This document shows positions 1 through 8,191 of a stretch of 64,000 nt of DNA, one piece after another. The notes beneath the pieces are model-generated. The model had not been told where the DNA came from. It ran no database searches and was given only the letters and a program-made list of their open reading frames with translations. Origin of the DNA: Saccharofermentans sp. (lineage in GTDB: Bacteria > Bacillota > Clostridia > Saccharofermentanales > Saccharofermentanaceae). Position numbers and translations under genes: made by a program. The stretch lies in the NCBI GenBank assembly GCA_024692235.1, contig JAILMW010000032.1, positions 44,093 to 108,092 of the forward strand. The letters are read 5' to 3'. Every line of letters starts with the position of its first letter. Positions within the stretch are counted from its first letter, which is position 1.

Positions 1-426
1 CATAACTCCGCAGAATGCATTGAAATACCTTACCGCATAGCTGCACATGGGTACGGGACGAAGCTCGTCCGAGAGATATGACTTAACGCCGTAAGCTGCA
101 AATGTGGTAGCTGCAACCTGTGCGAACTCGGGAGAGAAATGCCTCGAGTCGAAAGCGATGGCAACGCCTCTGTTCATTGCCTCTTCTCCCTTGCTGACGA
201 TATACTTCGCAAGTCCTGCGGAAGCCTTGGCTACCGTATAGACGTTCATCCTGTTGGTTCCGGCTCCGAGTACTCCTCTAAGGCCGCCTGTACCGAACTC
301 AAGGTCCTTATAGAACCTGTCCTCGATCTCTTTCTCGTCTGAAGAGATAGCCTTAAGCTCTTCTCTTGTTGCCTCGTCAAAATAAGTATCAGTGCTCCAG
401 ATCTTATACAATTCCTTGTAATCCAT
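1..426 (-). CDS. Phosphoglucomutase/phosphomannomutase, N-terminal part (cut by window edge)
   Basis: Alpha-D-phosphohexomutase that interconverts hexose 1- and 6-phosphates and feeds sugar-nucleotide synthesis. The 142 visible codons begin MDYKELYKIW and include the family's FGTGGLRGVLGAG segment near residue 45 and a FDSRHFSPEFA segment further on. The window ends right after YFNAFCGVM, just before the place where the family's active-site TASHNP serine loop is expected, so the catalytic part is not visible. The start is fixed by ATG at 424-426 with an AGGAGG site a few bases upstream. It lies 42 bp downstream of the YfhO-type gene on the same strand and may be read with it, which would fit supply of activated sugar to the glycosylation cassette (inference). 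Confidence 0.88.
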   Translation of the reverse strand, partial: MDYKELYKIWSTDTYFDEATREELKAISSDEKEIEDRFYKDLEFGTGGLRGVLGAGTNRMNVYTVAKASAGLAKYIVSKGEEAMNRGVAIAFDSRHFSPEFAQVAATTFAAYGVKSYLSDELRPVPMCSYAVRYFNAFCGVM

Positions 427-468
427 ATGATCCTCCTCTTTGTCTTCTTTTATCCTATGCTGACTATA

Positions 469-3300
469 TCATAATAACGCCTTCTTTTGAGGCGTTTTTT
501 TCTTCTTATCTGCCAATACGAAGAGCAAGGTCCCGACTATTCCGATGGCGGACAGCATGGCTCCCGTCTTAGTTCCCGGAGGGGTAAAATCCAATTCAAT
601 GTCGTGATGTCCCGGACCGCAGTCTATACCTATCAATGCACCCTGGTATACCTTGATATCGGCAGGCTGTCCGTCTATCTTAAGCGTCCAGCCCTTCTCG
701 TACGGGATGGTAGTTAAGATGGCCCTGTCGTCCGTAAGATCGGATGTGATCTCCACGTGACCGTTAACGACTTTATTTACCGTAACTCCGGATATATCGA
801 TCCCGCCGAACTGCTCTTCGAAGATATCGTTATCAAGATATGCAAAATTGATATCTATGAACCTGAAGACACTGTCCTCAGATACTATGGAGACATGTAT
901 TACCTGTCCGGGTTCAAAGCTTCCGAGGCGGACTATTCCCGAATAGAAGGAACGGGAATCCCATCTCATAAAATATCTTCCGTCGACATATACCGTACAA
1001 TCCGACAGGCATCTTGCCGTAGATACGTTAAGATACAATTCCTTGTCAGTCTCTACGGGGATCTCATAATCGATGATAACGGGAAGCTCCTCATTGATCT
1101 TATAAAGGGATATGATATCGTCCCTCTGATCGTATTCAGCCTCGGTGCCGAGAGTATCGGCATCAAAGGCGGCCTGCGAGGAAGTATCGTCTTCATCCTC
1201 ATCGGAATCGGCGGTGATATAATCCGAGACATTTATATTCTCGCAATTGATATAGGTCGGCTCTATACCTTCGATCGGGATAAAGAAATCCTCCGTAAAG
1301 GAATCCGGGAACAACGATGCGTAGAAGCTGTTCCTGAATGAGAGGTAGTCCTTCTGCTCCGTCGCGGTCTCCAAAGCATAGATGTCAAATCCGAATGCAC
1401 CCTGATCCACCGGGAATGCCAGAGGAAGAACGTTCCTGTTGCGATAAAGCGTCAGGTCATTATCATGAGTGTCGGATACGACGGGATCGGCGGCAGTATA
1501 GGGGCTTCTCGTCATTGTATGTCCGATGGAAAAGAATGCGTCGGTATCCGGAGAAGCGAATGTATATCCTGCTGTGAAGTAATTGTAGTTGACCGTAAAT
1601 CCAAACTGCTTTATGAACCTGTGAAGGTTCTTGTTGGAACTTGAATTAAAGAAAGATATTCCGTTATAGCCTGCGTAGAATGAGCCTACATCGTCTACCT
1701 CATATGGCTTTAATTCAGGAGATGCCTGTTCAAGTTCTACCCTGAATGAAGATCCGTCATTACCGACAGCCGAGAGTTCCTCAATAGCTCTTATGGAATC
1801 TGCATACTTGGCGCCGTCTCTCGTATTAAGGGAGAGGACGGCTCTTCCTGCGGACATGATGGGAGCAAAGAATACGACCTCTGTAGTAACCAGGATATAG
1901 ACAAGGGCCGGTACGATCTTGGGCATATCCTTAAGCTGCTCGTGCCACTTATCTTTACGAAGGAGGACAGAAAGCCCCGTAAATGCCGCTATAAGGCAGA
2001 GATTACAAAGGAATATCCTCTCTCTGTCCTTCATAAGGCTGAAGCTTTGTGCTGCAAAGAGAAGTACCGTCAATATCCCTCCGGCCTTAAGGAATTCTTT
2101 TGTTGTTGCCTGCTTTATCCTTTCGAGCATCTTGTGTGCTACCACAAGGAACAGCGGGTAGAATACGAAAGACTCTCTGTGGAAGAACCAGTTGGGAGTA
2201 TCGAAGGCCTGCCACGCGACGTCAAATGCATTTATCAGGAATACTGCATATACACCCGCGAAGACGAAACCGTAAGTCTTTTTCTCCTTCTTCTCGGTAC
2301 TTGCCGATACGAAGAAAAGCGTGCAGAGATATGTGACGAATACGCTGATAAATATATACGGAAGGTTATCGCTTAAGAAATCCTCATCGGTACCGAGGAA
2401 GATCTGATCGAGGAACCCCGTGAAGGTAAATCCTACAAAATCCTCGGACTTTTCCACTTCGACAGGATCTGCGTTAGCTATAGTATCTATGCCTACGGGA
2501 AGAAGTATGACGCACATTATAAGCGCACAAAGGACCGCTGCCGTTATGAACCTTATTATCTTCCCCCAAGCTGCCTTCCTGTCTGAATAAATACCTTTGG
2601 AATGAAGCCTTACCAGAAGGTAGAAGAACATATAGATACCCACCATGTAGGCAATATAGTAGTTACTTAAGAACAGGAGGAGCAAGGTCACCATAAGTCC
2701 CGCTTTCCTGCCCTCTTCCATGAACTTCTCCGTAAAATACAATGCCAGCGGCAGGAGCGCATATCCGTCCAGCCACATGATGTTGAACATATAGAGCATG
2801 AAGTACGAGGAGAAAGCATACATGACGCCGAAAAGGATCGACCACTTTGAATCGCCCTTCTCACTTCTCTTGTCTATAAAAAGGCACATAAAGGCTGCCG
2901 CCAAAGACATCTTAAGTCCTATGATAAAGGCGATGAACTCGCTTGTCTGCTCGGGTCTGAAAAGAAGTATCATGAGATTTAACGGGCTTGCCAGATAATA
3001 GCCGAAAGTGCCGGCCATGTTCTTGCCCATACCCATGGAGAAGGAATAGAGCATCTCCTTTACAGAGGACGCCGAAAGGAGCATGTTCCTGTACATGAAA
3101 AGGAAGGGAGCATACTGTGCTTCAAGGTCCGACAGGAGTATCGAATTGCTGCCTAAGGGGAATACCCTGCTTATAGCGAGCAGCAGCACATAGCATATCG
3201 CCGCATATATGAATGCGATCAGAGGCTTGCATCTCACGCTTCCCTTAACAGTCTTGCCGCGGCGCTCCTTAGAGGCATTCAAAGAGGCTACTTCTTTCAT
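469..3300 (-). CDS. YfhO-family polytopic membrane protein (GT-C-like glycosyltransferase), copy 1
   Basis: Large integral membrane protein of 943 residues from the start chosen here. TM1 is followed by an acidic first outer loop (SDLEAQYAPFL), which is the position of catalytic acids in GT-C enzymes; about a dozen more hydrophobic segments follow, then a long extracytoplasmic domain and a last TM before a KKKKTPQKKALL tail. In Bacillus the YfhO protein transfers a sugar from an undecaprenyl-phosphate carrier onto lipoteichoic acid, working with the GT2 enzyme CsbB; a CsbB-like gene lies divergently next door. I chose ATG at 3298-3300 (MKEVASLNAS): it has a GGAG about 10 nt upstream and sits about 35 nt after the predicted transcription start, whereas the longer frame to 3408 would cross the promoter. 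The exact acceptor polymer is unknown. Confidence 0.85.
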   Translation of the reverse strand: MKEVASLNASKERRGKTVKGSVRCKPLIAFIYAAICYVLLLAISRVFPLGSNSILLSDLEAQYAPFLFMYRNMLLSASSVKEMLYSFSMGMGKNMAGTFGYYLASPLNLMILLFRPEQTSEFIAFIIGLKMSLAAAFMCLFIDKRSEKGDSKWSILFGVMYAFSSYFMLYMFNIMWLDGYALLPLALYFTEKFMEEGRKAGLMVTLLLLFLSNYYIAYMVGIYMFFYLLVRLHSKGIYSDRKAAWGKIIRFITAAVLCALIMCVILLPVGIDTIANADPVEVEKSEDFVGFTFTGFLDQIFLGTDEDFLSDNLPYIFISVFVTYLCTLFFVSASTEKKEKKTYGFVFAGVYAVFLINAFDVAWQAFDTPNWFFHRESFVFYPLFLVVAHKMLERIKQATTKEFLKAGGILTVLLFAAQSFSLMKDRERIFLCNLCLIAAFTGLSVLLRKDKWHEQLKDMPKIVPALVYILVTTEVVFFAPIMSAGRAVLSLNTRDGAKYADSIRAIEELSAVGNDGSSFRVELEQASPELKPYEVDDVGSFYAGYNGISFFNSSSNKNLHRFIKQFGFTVNYNYFTAGYTFASPDTDAFFSIGHTMTRSPYTAADPVVSDTHDNDLTLYRNRNVLPLAFPVDQGAFGFDIYALETATEQKDYLSFRNSFYASLFPDSFTEDFFIPIEGIEPTYINCENINVSDYITADSDEDEDDTSSQAAFDADTLGTEAEYDQRDDIISLYKINEELPVIIDYEIPVETDKELYLNVSTARCLSDCTVYVDGRYFMRWDSRSFYSGIVRLGSFEPGQVIHVSIVSEDSVFRFIDINFAYLDNDIFEEQFGGIDISGVTVNKVVNGHVEITSDLTDDRAILTTIPYEKGWTLKIDGQPADIKVYQGALIGIDCGPGHHDIELDFTPPGTKTGAMLSAIGIVGTLLFVLADKKKKTPQKKALL
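476..496. terminator. Hairpin over the last codons of the YfhO-type gene
   Basis: AACGCCT and AGGCGTT form a 7-bp stem with a 7-nt loop. The arms cover the last codons of the minus-strand YfhO gene, ending a few bases before its stop codon. On the plus strand the stem is followed by seven T, a textbook terminator, but no plus-strand gene precedes it. On the minus strand the downstream tract is only ATTATGAT, so termination there would be weak. Confidence 0.4.
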
Positions 3301-3320
3301 GTACACGCTCCAATTATGAA

Positions 3321-3350
3321 TTGTATGCCAAGATACTTTTTGATTATAAT
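3321..3350 (+). promoter_or_regulatory. Possible promoter for the GT2 gene (TTGTAT-N18-TATAAT)
   Basis: TTGTAT at 3321-3326 and TATAAT at 3345-3350, 18 nt apart, lead to a start near 3357, about 45 nt before the glycosyltransferase ATG. The -35 is imperfect. It shares its -10 with the divergent promoter. Confidence 0.5.
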
Positions 3351-3371
3351 ACAAAGTAAATAATGTTCCAA
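3343..3371 (-). promoter_or_regulatory. Promoter for YfhO copy 1 (TTGGAA-N17-TATAAT)
   Basis: On the minus strand a TTGGAA box (3366-3371) and a TATAAT box (3343-3348) are 17 nt apart, giving a start near 3336 and a 5' leader of about 35 nt. The -10 region ATTATAAT is nearly palindromic and is also the best -10 for the divergent glycosyltransferase gene, so the two promoters overlap and should compete for polymerase. Confidence 0.7.
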
Positions 3372-3400
3372 TCATAACGGAACCTGTCGGAGGTCTCCTG

Positions 3401-4339
3401 ATGCTCATAAGTCTTATTGTTCCATGCTATAACGAAGAAGAATCCCTGCCCATACTCTACGAAGCGCTCTGCGATGTCAGAGAGCAAGTCAAGGATAAGG
3501 AGTTCGAGTTCATCTTCATTAATGACGGAAGCCGTGACAAGACAAGCTCCGTAATAAAAGAGATAGCAGCAAAGGACAGGGGTGTCAGATATACGATATT
3601 CTCCAGGAACTTCGGCAAGGAAGCCGCCATGTTCGCAGGTCTTCAGAAAGCCAAGGGCGACTACGTTGCCATCATGGACGCCGATATGCAGGACCCTCCT
3701 GCCCTTATACCTTCCATGGTCGAGGCCCTGGATAAAGACGAGGCCGATATCGTAGCGGCAAGGAGAGTCACGCGCAAGGGCGAACCTCCCATAAGGAGCT
3801 TTTTTGCCAGAGCATTCTACAGGCTCATCAACAAGATGGTCGACGTAGAGATAGCAGACGGCGCCAGGGACTTCAGACTCATGAAAAGATGCGTGGTAGA
3901 CGCTATCTTAGAGCTTGACGAGCGCCAGAGATTCTCCAAAGGTATCTTCGCCTGGGTAGGATTCAGGACAAAGTGGGTAGAGCACGAGAATGTAGAGAGA
4001 GTTGCAGGAGAGACAAAGTGGAATTTCTGGAAGCTCTTCGCATATGCAATAGACGGTATCGTAGCATTTACAACGGCTCCCTTAAGGCTTGCGACATATA
4101 CCGGATTCTTCTTCGCGGCAGCAGCATTCCTTTACATAATCTATTACTTCATCAGAGCGATAATCCTGAGGATCTACGATCGGGTTCCCGGTTATCCTTC
4201 ACTTCTCTGCTTCATGCTGTTCATAGGAGGTCTTATCCTTATGGCACTCGGACTTGTAGGAGAATATATAGGAAGGATCTTCATCGAAGTCAAGAGAAGA
4301 CCTCATTATGTCGTCTCAGAAGAGGAAGAAGAAGACTGA
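3401..4339 (+). CDS. CsbB/GtrB-like family 2 glycosyltransferase (undecaprenyl-phosphate sugar synthase)
   Basis: Predicted to load a sugar from its nucleotide onto undecaprenyl phosphate at the inner face of the membrane. The 312 residues hold a GT2 domain with IVPCYNEEESL at the N-terminus, FINDGSRDKT, the metal-binding MDADMQDPP and the ERQRFSKGIFAWVGF segment typical of the DPM/GtrB/CsbB group. Two membrane helices follow (about 230-255 and 267-290), then a cytoplasmic tail ending SEEEEED. The ATG has GGAGG 7 nt upstream. In Bacillus, CsbB makes the lipid-linked GlcNAc that YfhO uses, and the flanking YfhO-type genes make the same pairing likely here; the sugar cannot be told from sequence. 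Its 3' end overlaps the convergent YfhO copy 2 by 34 bp. No GtcA-type flippase was seen in the window. Confidence 0.88.
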   Translation: MLISLIVPCYNEEESLPILYEALCDVREQVKDKEFEFIFINDGSRDKTSSVIKEIAAKDRGVRYTIFSRNFGKEAAMFAGLQKAKGDYVAIMDADMQDPPALIPSMVEALDKDEADIVAARRVTRKGEPPIRSFFARAFYRLINKMVDVEIADGARDFRLMKRCVVDAILELDERQRFSKGIFAWVGFRTKWVEHENVERVAGETKWNFWKLFAYAIDGIVAFTTAPLRLATYTGFFFAAAAFLYIIYYFIRAIILRIYDRVPGYPSLLCFMLFIGGLILMALGLVGEYIGRIFIEVKRRPHYVVSEEEEED

Positions 4340-6987
4340 TGTGCCTTTCCCGATCTTCCCTTGCGGACGATCTCATATACGACATAAGATAATGTCACGA
4401 TAAGTGATACCGACGCCCCGGCAGCAAGCCCGGGCGTTTTGTATTGAAGTTTTATCTCATGTTCACCTTCGCTTACATCTATAGCCATAAATGCCAGACC
4501 TGCCCTGTAGACAGGGACCGCCTCACCGTTGTCCGTGGCAGTCCATCCCTCTGAATACGGGATCGCTATATAAAGATACTTATCCTTATCGGAAGAGACA
4601 TTTAAGAGAAGCTCATTAGATCCTTCAAAGGAGTAAGAGATATCTTCCATTCCCGCGGTCTCATAGAAATCATCAAGTGTATCCTCGATCTGCTCCGAAG
4701 TCCTTGCATAGATCTTTATGTCTCCCAGGCTGTATGTACCGGGCATCGTGAACCTCAGTGATACTGAATCAGCCGTATCCTCAGTCATACCGAAGGTAAA
4801 GAGGAGTTCATCCTTCCAGTGATAATAGATATCGCGGTCGGATACTCCCACATAAAAATCGATCTTTACCACATCTTCCCCGTTATGAAGCTCCGGCACT
4901 ATCATATACATGGAGTCAGAATGAATATCAGACAGGAGAAGATCGATCTCCACGCCGCTTAAAGGCTCGATATCAAGTGTCATATTACCTTCTCCCGAGA
5001 CAGTAAATGTCCCGTCGTCATTAAAGGTGATCCCCGATGTCTCTCCCAACGTATAAGGGATCTCCCGGTATCCTTCGCCAAGATCGCAGGAAGGTATATC
5101 GCGATCCACGACCAGTGCGTGCATCATAAGTTCCTCTCTGCCCATAGGATCGAGAGCTTCAAACTGTGAAAGCGGAGCAACATCTTCATAGAAGAATGCT
5201 ATTGAAGCACCTCTTTCCGCTTTATATAAGGTATAATCGCCATCCCTTGATACAGCCTCATATGCATAGGGTGCGCTTACCGCCTTAGGGCTTCCTTCAA
5301 ATACGCTTATATATTCAGTACCGCACAATAACTCAGGATAATCTCTGCCTCTGAGGCCGCACTGATATACTCCCAGAGAATTACTGACTATTCCCATATC
5401 GAGATAGTAACGGTCAATATAGTTGTTACAGTTACTGTTATAGAAATCAAAACTGTTAACATCAGTGATCATGGAAGAATTAACGGGAACTCCCGTATAG
5501 GCCAGAGGCAGTCTGTCGTACCTGTTAACGCTTCCCTTGATCTGCGGGAGGAACCGGTCCATCTCATCCTCGAACATCTTGCCGTCAGCACCGTTAAAAG
5601 GGGTGGCGGATCCCGATATCTTCATTCCGAATGCATATACGCTCAGGATCAGGCACGAGATAAAGACGACTGCCCTGTACATGATATCCCTTCTTCTCGA
5701 GTATCTGTTTATCATTATTACCGCAAGAGCCGATATCATAAGTGACACGCCAGATATCAGAGAGCCGAGATCGCGTGTTATCACTAACGACAATAAAAGG
5801 AAGCCTGCCAGAGAAAGGGATATAAGAAGCTCTTTACGTCCCTTGAATTCTGGAAGTCTTTCATATTCGACTGCGATGATATATGACAGAAGAAGATCGA
5901 ATCCGAAGATATATCTGAGGCTTGAAGTATTCATACCGTTGAAGACTGAGCCTATCACGGGAAATGCAAACGAAGCCGCATATAAGACGAACAGTATCTT
6001 AAGCCTTGATCTGTCCTTTTTTGAGAACAGGAGGATCAGAGCAACGACTATTAGCGACGAGAATCCCCAGAAAGCATCCGTATTTGTATTAATGAAAGAG
6101 AACGGATCTGCAATAAGCGACAGCCTTGATAAGGAGAAGAACTCCAGATGCTTATCCGAGTTCATCCTTCCAAGTCCCGCGATATTCATCATGGAAGGTA
6201 TCTGTACCCAGATTCCGATGAGGATGCCCGTCAGGGACCGGATGACATAAGACGATATAAGAGGCAAAAGCTTCGGTGCTTCCTTCTTCCTCACTTCCGA
6301 GATATACCTTACGATGCAGTAAACTACAAGAAGAAGCATCATCATATATGTAAAGTAAAATGAGTACAAAGTACAAAGCGCCAGAGAGATCACGTAGGAT
6401 CTGTGCTTCTTCTCCTCCCAGAGCCTTAAGGCACCGTTCATAAGAAGCGGGAATAAGATGAAGGCATTAAGGAAAAACACCTGATAGAACCCTATGTAGA
6501 TAAAAGACGAGAAAGTATATACCAGTGATCCTGCGACCGCGCCTTCCCTTCTTATACCTCTTCTATTCGCAAAGAATAAAAAGGATACTCCCGACAGATA
6601 GAGCTTAGCCAAAAAGACTATGTCGAAAGCATATTCGGAGTATCTTGCCGGTATCAGCGCAGATATCCAACACATAACATCAGTAAGAGGATTGACGGAA
6701 GATGCGATAGTGACGACGGGGTCTGCACCCATACCTATGGACATATCCCACATGGGCAAAGTGAACGTATGAAGCACAAAGATATTCCTGCATACTTCCT
6801 TTATCCACTTTCCTACATAGAGGAAGTAGATATACTGCTGGTATACGCCGTCATCTCCGCCGTAGAAATGCCTGCCTCTGAACAGATAAAAAGGCAGGAT
6901 CATAATTAGAGTAAACAGCACAAAACTAAGCGAATAATCGCCGTAGATGCTCTTGCTGTTACCTAGTCCGGATCTGTTCTTTCCCAT
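4306..6987 (-). CDS. YfhO-family polytopic membrane protein (GT-C-like glycosyltransferase), copy 2
   Basis: An 893-residue membrane protein with the same plan as copy 1: TM1, an acidic first outer loop (FYGGDDGVYQQY), many TM segments to about residue 450, a long extracytoplasmic domain, a last TM near the C-terminus and a serine-rich tail. It is clearly diverged from copy 1, so the two probably differ in acceptor or site (inference). The ATG at 6985-6987 is the only reasonable start because an in-frame TAA lies just upstream; no Shine-Dalgarno is visible and an extended -10 box (TGATATAAT) ends 8 nt before the ATG, so the mRNA may be leaderless. The serine-rich tail is encoded antisense to the acidic tail of the GT2 gene. 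Confidence 0.85.
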   Translation of the reverse strand: MGKNRSGLGNSKSIYGDYSLSFVLFTLIMILPFYLFRGRHFYGGDDGVYQQYIYFLYVGKWIKEVCRNIFVLHTFTLPMWDMSIGMGADPVVTIASSVNPLTDVMCWISALIPARYSEYAFDIVFLAKLYLSGVSFLFFANRRGIRREGAVAGSLVYTFSSFIYIGFYQVFFLNAFILFPLLMNGALRLWEEKKHRSYVISLALCTLYSFYFTYMMMLLLVVYCIVRYISEVRKKEAPKLLPLISSYVIRSLTGILIGIWVQIPSMMNIAGLGRMNSDKHLEFFSLSRLSLIADPFSFINTNTDAFWGFSSLIVVALILLFSKKDRSRLKILFVLYAASFAFPVIGSVFNGMNTSSLRYIFGFDLLLSYIIAVEYERLPEFKGRKELLISLSLAGFLLLSLVITRDLGSLISGVSLMISALAVIMINRYSRRRDIMYRAVVFISCLILSVYAFGMKISGSATPFNGADGKMFEDEMDRFLPQIKGSVNRYDRLPLAYTGVPVNSSMITDVNSFDFYNSNCNNYIDRYYLDMGIVSNSLGVYQCGLRGRDYPELLCGTEYISVFEGSPKAVSAPYAYEAVSRDGDYTLYKAERGASIAFFYEDVAPLSQFEALDPMGREELMMHALVVDRDIPSCDLGEGYREIPYTLGETSGITFNDDGTFTVSGEGNMTLDIEPLSGVEIDLLLSDIHSDSMYMIVPELHNGEDVVKIDFYVGVSDRDIYYHWKDELLFTFGMTEDTADSVSLRFTMPGTYSLGDIKIYARTSEQIEDTLDDFYETAGMEDISYSFEGSNELLLNVSSDKDKYLYIAIPYSEGWTATDNGEAVPVYRAGLAFMAIDVSEGEHEIKLQYKTPGLAAGASVSLIVTLSYVVYEIVRKGRSGKAHQSSSSSSETT
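4413..4440 (+). terminator. Terminator of the GT2 gene, inside the convergent YfhO gene
   Basis: ACGCCC-C-GGC and GCC-C-GGGCGT form a 9-bp stem with one mismatch and a 5-nt AGCAA loop, followed by TTTTGT. It lies about 75 nt past the GT2 stop codon, so the GT2 transcript should run about 135 nt antisense to the 3' end of YfhO copy 2. Confidence 0.75.
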
Positions 6988-6995
6988 GATTAAGG

Positions 6996-7004
6996 ATTAT
7001 ATCA
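6996..7004 (-). promoter_or_regulatory. Extended -10 promoter for YfhO copy 2
   Basis: The minus strand reads TGATATAAT, a perfect extended -10, with no clear -35. It ends 8 nt before the ATG, which places the transcription start at or within 1-2 nt of the start codon. Confidence 0.6.
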
Positions 7005-7041
7005 AAAAGCCGCTACAGTTACCCATATCATTTATGCCCGC

Positions 7042-7070
7042 TTGAAAACCTACCATTTCAGTAGTATTAT
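7042..7070 (+). promoter_or_regulatory. Promoter of the Rrf2 gene (TTGAAA-N17-TATTAT)
   Basis: TTGAAA at 7042-7047 and TATTAT at 7065-7070 with a 17-nt spacer; the start is expected near 7077, about 20 nt before the ATG. The spacer is occupied by a CCTAC-N7-GTAG inverted repeat, so a bound repressor would cover the promoter. Confidence 0.75.
7049..7065. promoter_or_regulatory. Operator CCTAC-N7-GTAGT at the Rrf2 promoter
   Basis: Inverted repeat CCTAC (7049-7053) and GTAGT (7061-7065) separated by 7 nt. The same layout, with GTAGG, occurs at the cysK and sulfhydrylase promoters. Its place between -35 and -10 suggests autorepression by the Rrf2 protein. Confidence 0.6.
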
Positions 7071-7097
7071 AGGAATATCACTTTTTGAGGTGTTCAC

Positions 7098-7538
7098 ATG
7101 AAGATTTCCACCAAAGGCCGCTATGCTCTTCGCATGCTCATCGATCTTGCCGAGCACAAGAATGACGGCTTCATCGCACTTAAGACCATCGCTGAAAGGC
7201 AGGATATCTCCAAGAAGTATCTGGAGCAGATCGTGCCTATCCTGAACCGTGCCGGCATTCTTCTTACCAACAGAGGTTTTCAGGGCGGCTATCAGCTTGG
7301 AAAGGACGCCGATAAGATCACTGTAAGAGAGATCCTTACGCTGACCGAAGGCGATCTCTTCCCCGTATCATGCATGACTCCCGGAGGCGAGATCAACTGT
7401 GACAGGAAGATAGACTGCCCCACCCTTCCTATCTGGCTCGGACTTAATAAGGTCATCAACGATTACTTAGACAGCATCTCTCTTGAAGATATAATCGTTC
7501 AGTCCAACGAACATTTCTCGGGAGACTATATGATCTGA
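7098..7538 (+). CDS. Rrf2-family regulator with a three-cysteine cluster (candidate cysteine-regulon repressor)
   Basis: DNA-binding regulator of 146 residues. The N-terminal winged helix (MKISTKGRYALRMLIDLAEH) is the Rrf2 signature. Cysteines 92, 101 and 107 (C-x8-C-x5-C) match the place of the IscR/NsrR iron-sulfur ligands, so an [2Fe-2S] cofactor is possible; the Bacillus cysteine repressor CymR, another Rrf2 protein, lacks such a cluster. The start has GAGGTG 6 nt upstream. The shared operator with cysK and the O-acetylhomoserine sulfhydrylase gene points to control of sulfur amino-acid synthesis (inference). It could instead be an IscR-like regulator, but no isc/suf genes are nearby. Confidence 0.85.
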   Translation: MKISTKGRYALRMLIDLAEHKNDGFIALKTIAERQDISKKYLEQIVPILNRAGILLTNRGFQGGYQLGKDADKITVREILTLTEGDLFPVSCMTPGGEINCDRKIDCPTLPIWLGLNKVINDYLDSISLEDIIVQSNEHFSGDYMI

Positions 7539-7563
7539 TACTGATCTGCCGGTAATTAGCCAA

Positions 7564-7597
7564 AGCCTTGTACCACAGTGGTGCAGGGCTTTTTTGT
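7564..7597 (+). terminator. Terminator of the Rrf2 gene
   Basis: AGCCtTGtACCAC and GTGGTGCAGGGCT pair around a tiny loop, followed by TTTTTTGTTTT. It begins about 25 nt after the Rrf2 stop codon. Confidence 0.85.
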
Positions 7598-7634
7598 TTT
7601 ATATGTACGGCCATCAAAAAAAACTATCTTCGTA

Positions 7635-7663
7635 TTGCTTAACAACTGTTAATTCATTAGAAT
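7635..7663 (+). promoter_or_regulatory. Promoter of the dockerin gene with an overlapping palindrome
   Basis: TTGCTT (7635-7640) and TAGAAT (7658-7663) are 17 nt apart. TTAACA-AC-TGTTAA (7639-7652), a 14-bp inverted repeat, starts in the -35 and fills the spacer, the usual place for a repressor. Confidence 0.55.
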
Positions 7664-7697
7664 CGAATCATCACACACAAACGAGAGGAGATATACT

Positions 7698-8129
7698 ATG
7701 AAGCACATCAAAAAACTCATCGCAACGATCCTGACAGTCGCTGCCGTCTTCTCGACATGCACGGGTACCATCTGTGCCGAGTCCGACGGACGTCCCGAAG
7801 GAACGGAAATGGTCGATGAATGGATCGATTACGTCGATCTGTACTACAACCTTACATACTACGTCATTGTCGGCGACGCAAACGAGGATTATGTCGTCGA
7901 TCAGACAGACGCAACCCTCATCATGAGATATGTACTTGCCGATTCAATTACTCCCGACTGGTTACCGATCATAATATGGGGCAAGAACCTCAAGGTCCAG
8001 CATTACTACAGAGCAGGATTTTTCCCTCAGGAGATGGATGTTGATCGTAACGGAAAGATCGAACAGACAGATGCTACGCTTCTTCTGAGATATCTTCTCT
8101 GGAAAGAATCGAACCAAAATAACAGATAA
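7698..8129 (+). CDS. Secreted free-standing dockerin type I-like protein
   Basis: A 143-residue protein with a signal peptide (KHIKK, then a hydrophobic run, likely cleaved near TGTICAE). The mature part carries two dockerin-type calcium-binding repeats: GDANEDYVVDQTDATLIMRY from residue 59 and DVDRNGKIEQTDATLLLRY from residue 114, each an EF-hand-like loop followed by a helix. Dockerins normally sit at the end of a cellulosomal enzyme and bind a cohesin; here there is no catalytic or binding module, only about 30 residues before the first repeat and an unusually long 30-residue spacer between repeats. Good RBS (GAGAGGAG). It is a single gene between strong terminators, and its own promoter has a palindrome. 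Partner and role are unknown; no cohesin was seen in the window. Confidence 0.8.
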   Translation: MKHIKKLIATILTVAAVFSTCTGTICAESDGRPEGTEMVDEWIDYVDLYYNLTYYVIVGDANEDYVVDQTDATLIMRYVLADSITPDWLPIIIWGKNLKVQHYYRAGFFPQEMDVDRNGKIEQTDATLLLRYLLWKESNQNNR

Positions 8130-8135
8130 CGAACA

Positions 8136-8166
8136 AAGGGGATGTCCGAAACTCGGACATCCCCTT
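8136..8166. terminator. Bidirectional terminator between the dockerin gene and cysK
   Basis: A perfect 14-bp stem, AAGGGGATGTCCGA with its complement, closes a 3-nt loop. It serves both the plus-strand dockerin gene and the minus-strand cysK. Confidence 0.85.
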
Positions 8167-8191
8167 ATTACTTGCAAAAATAACCGACAGA

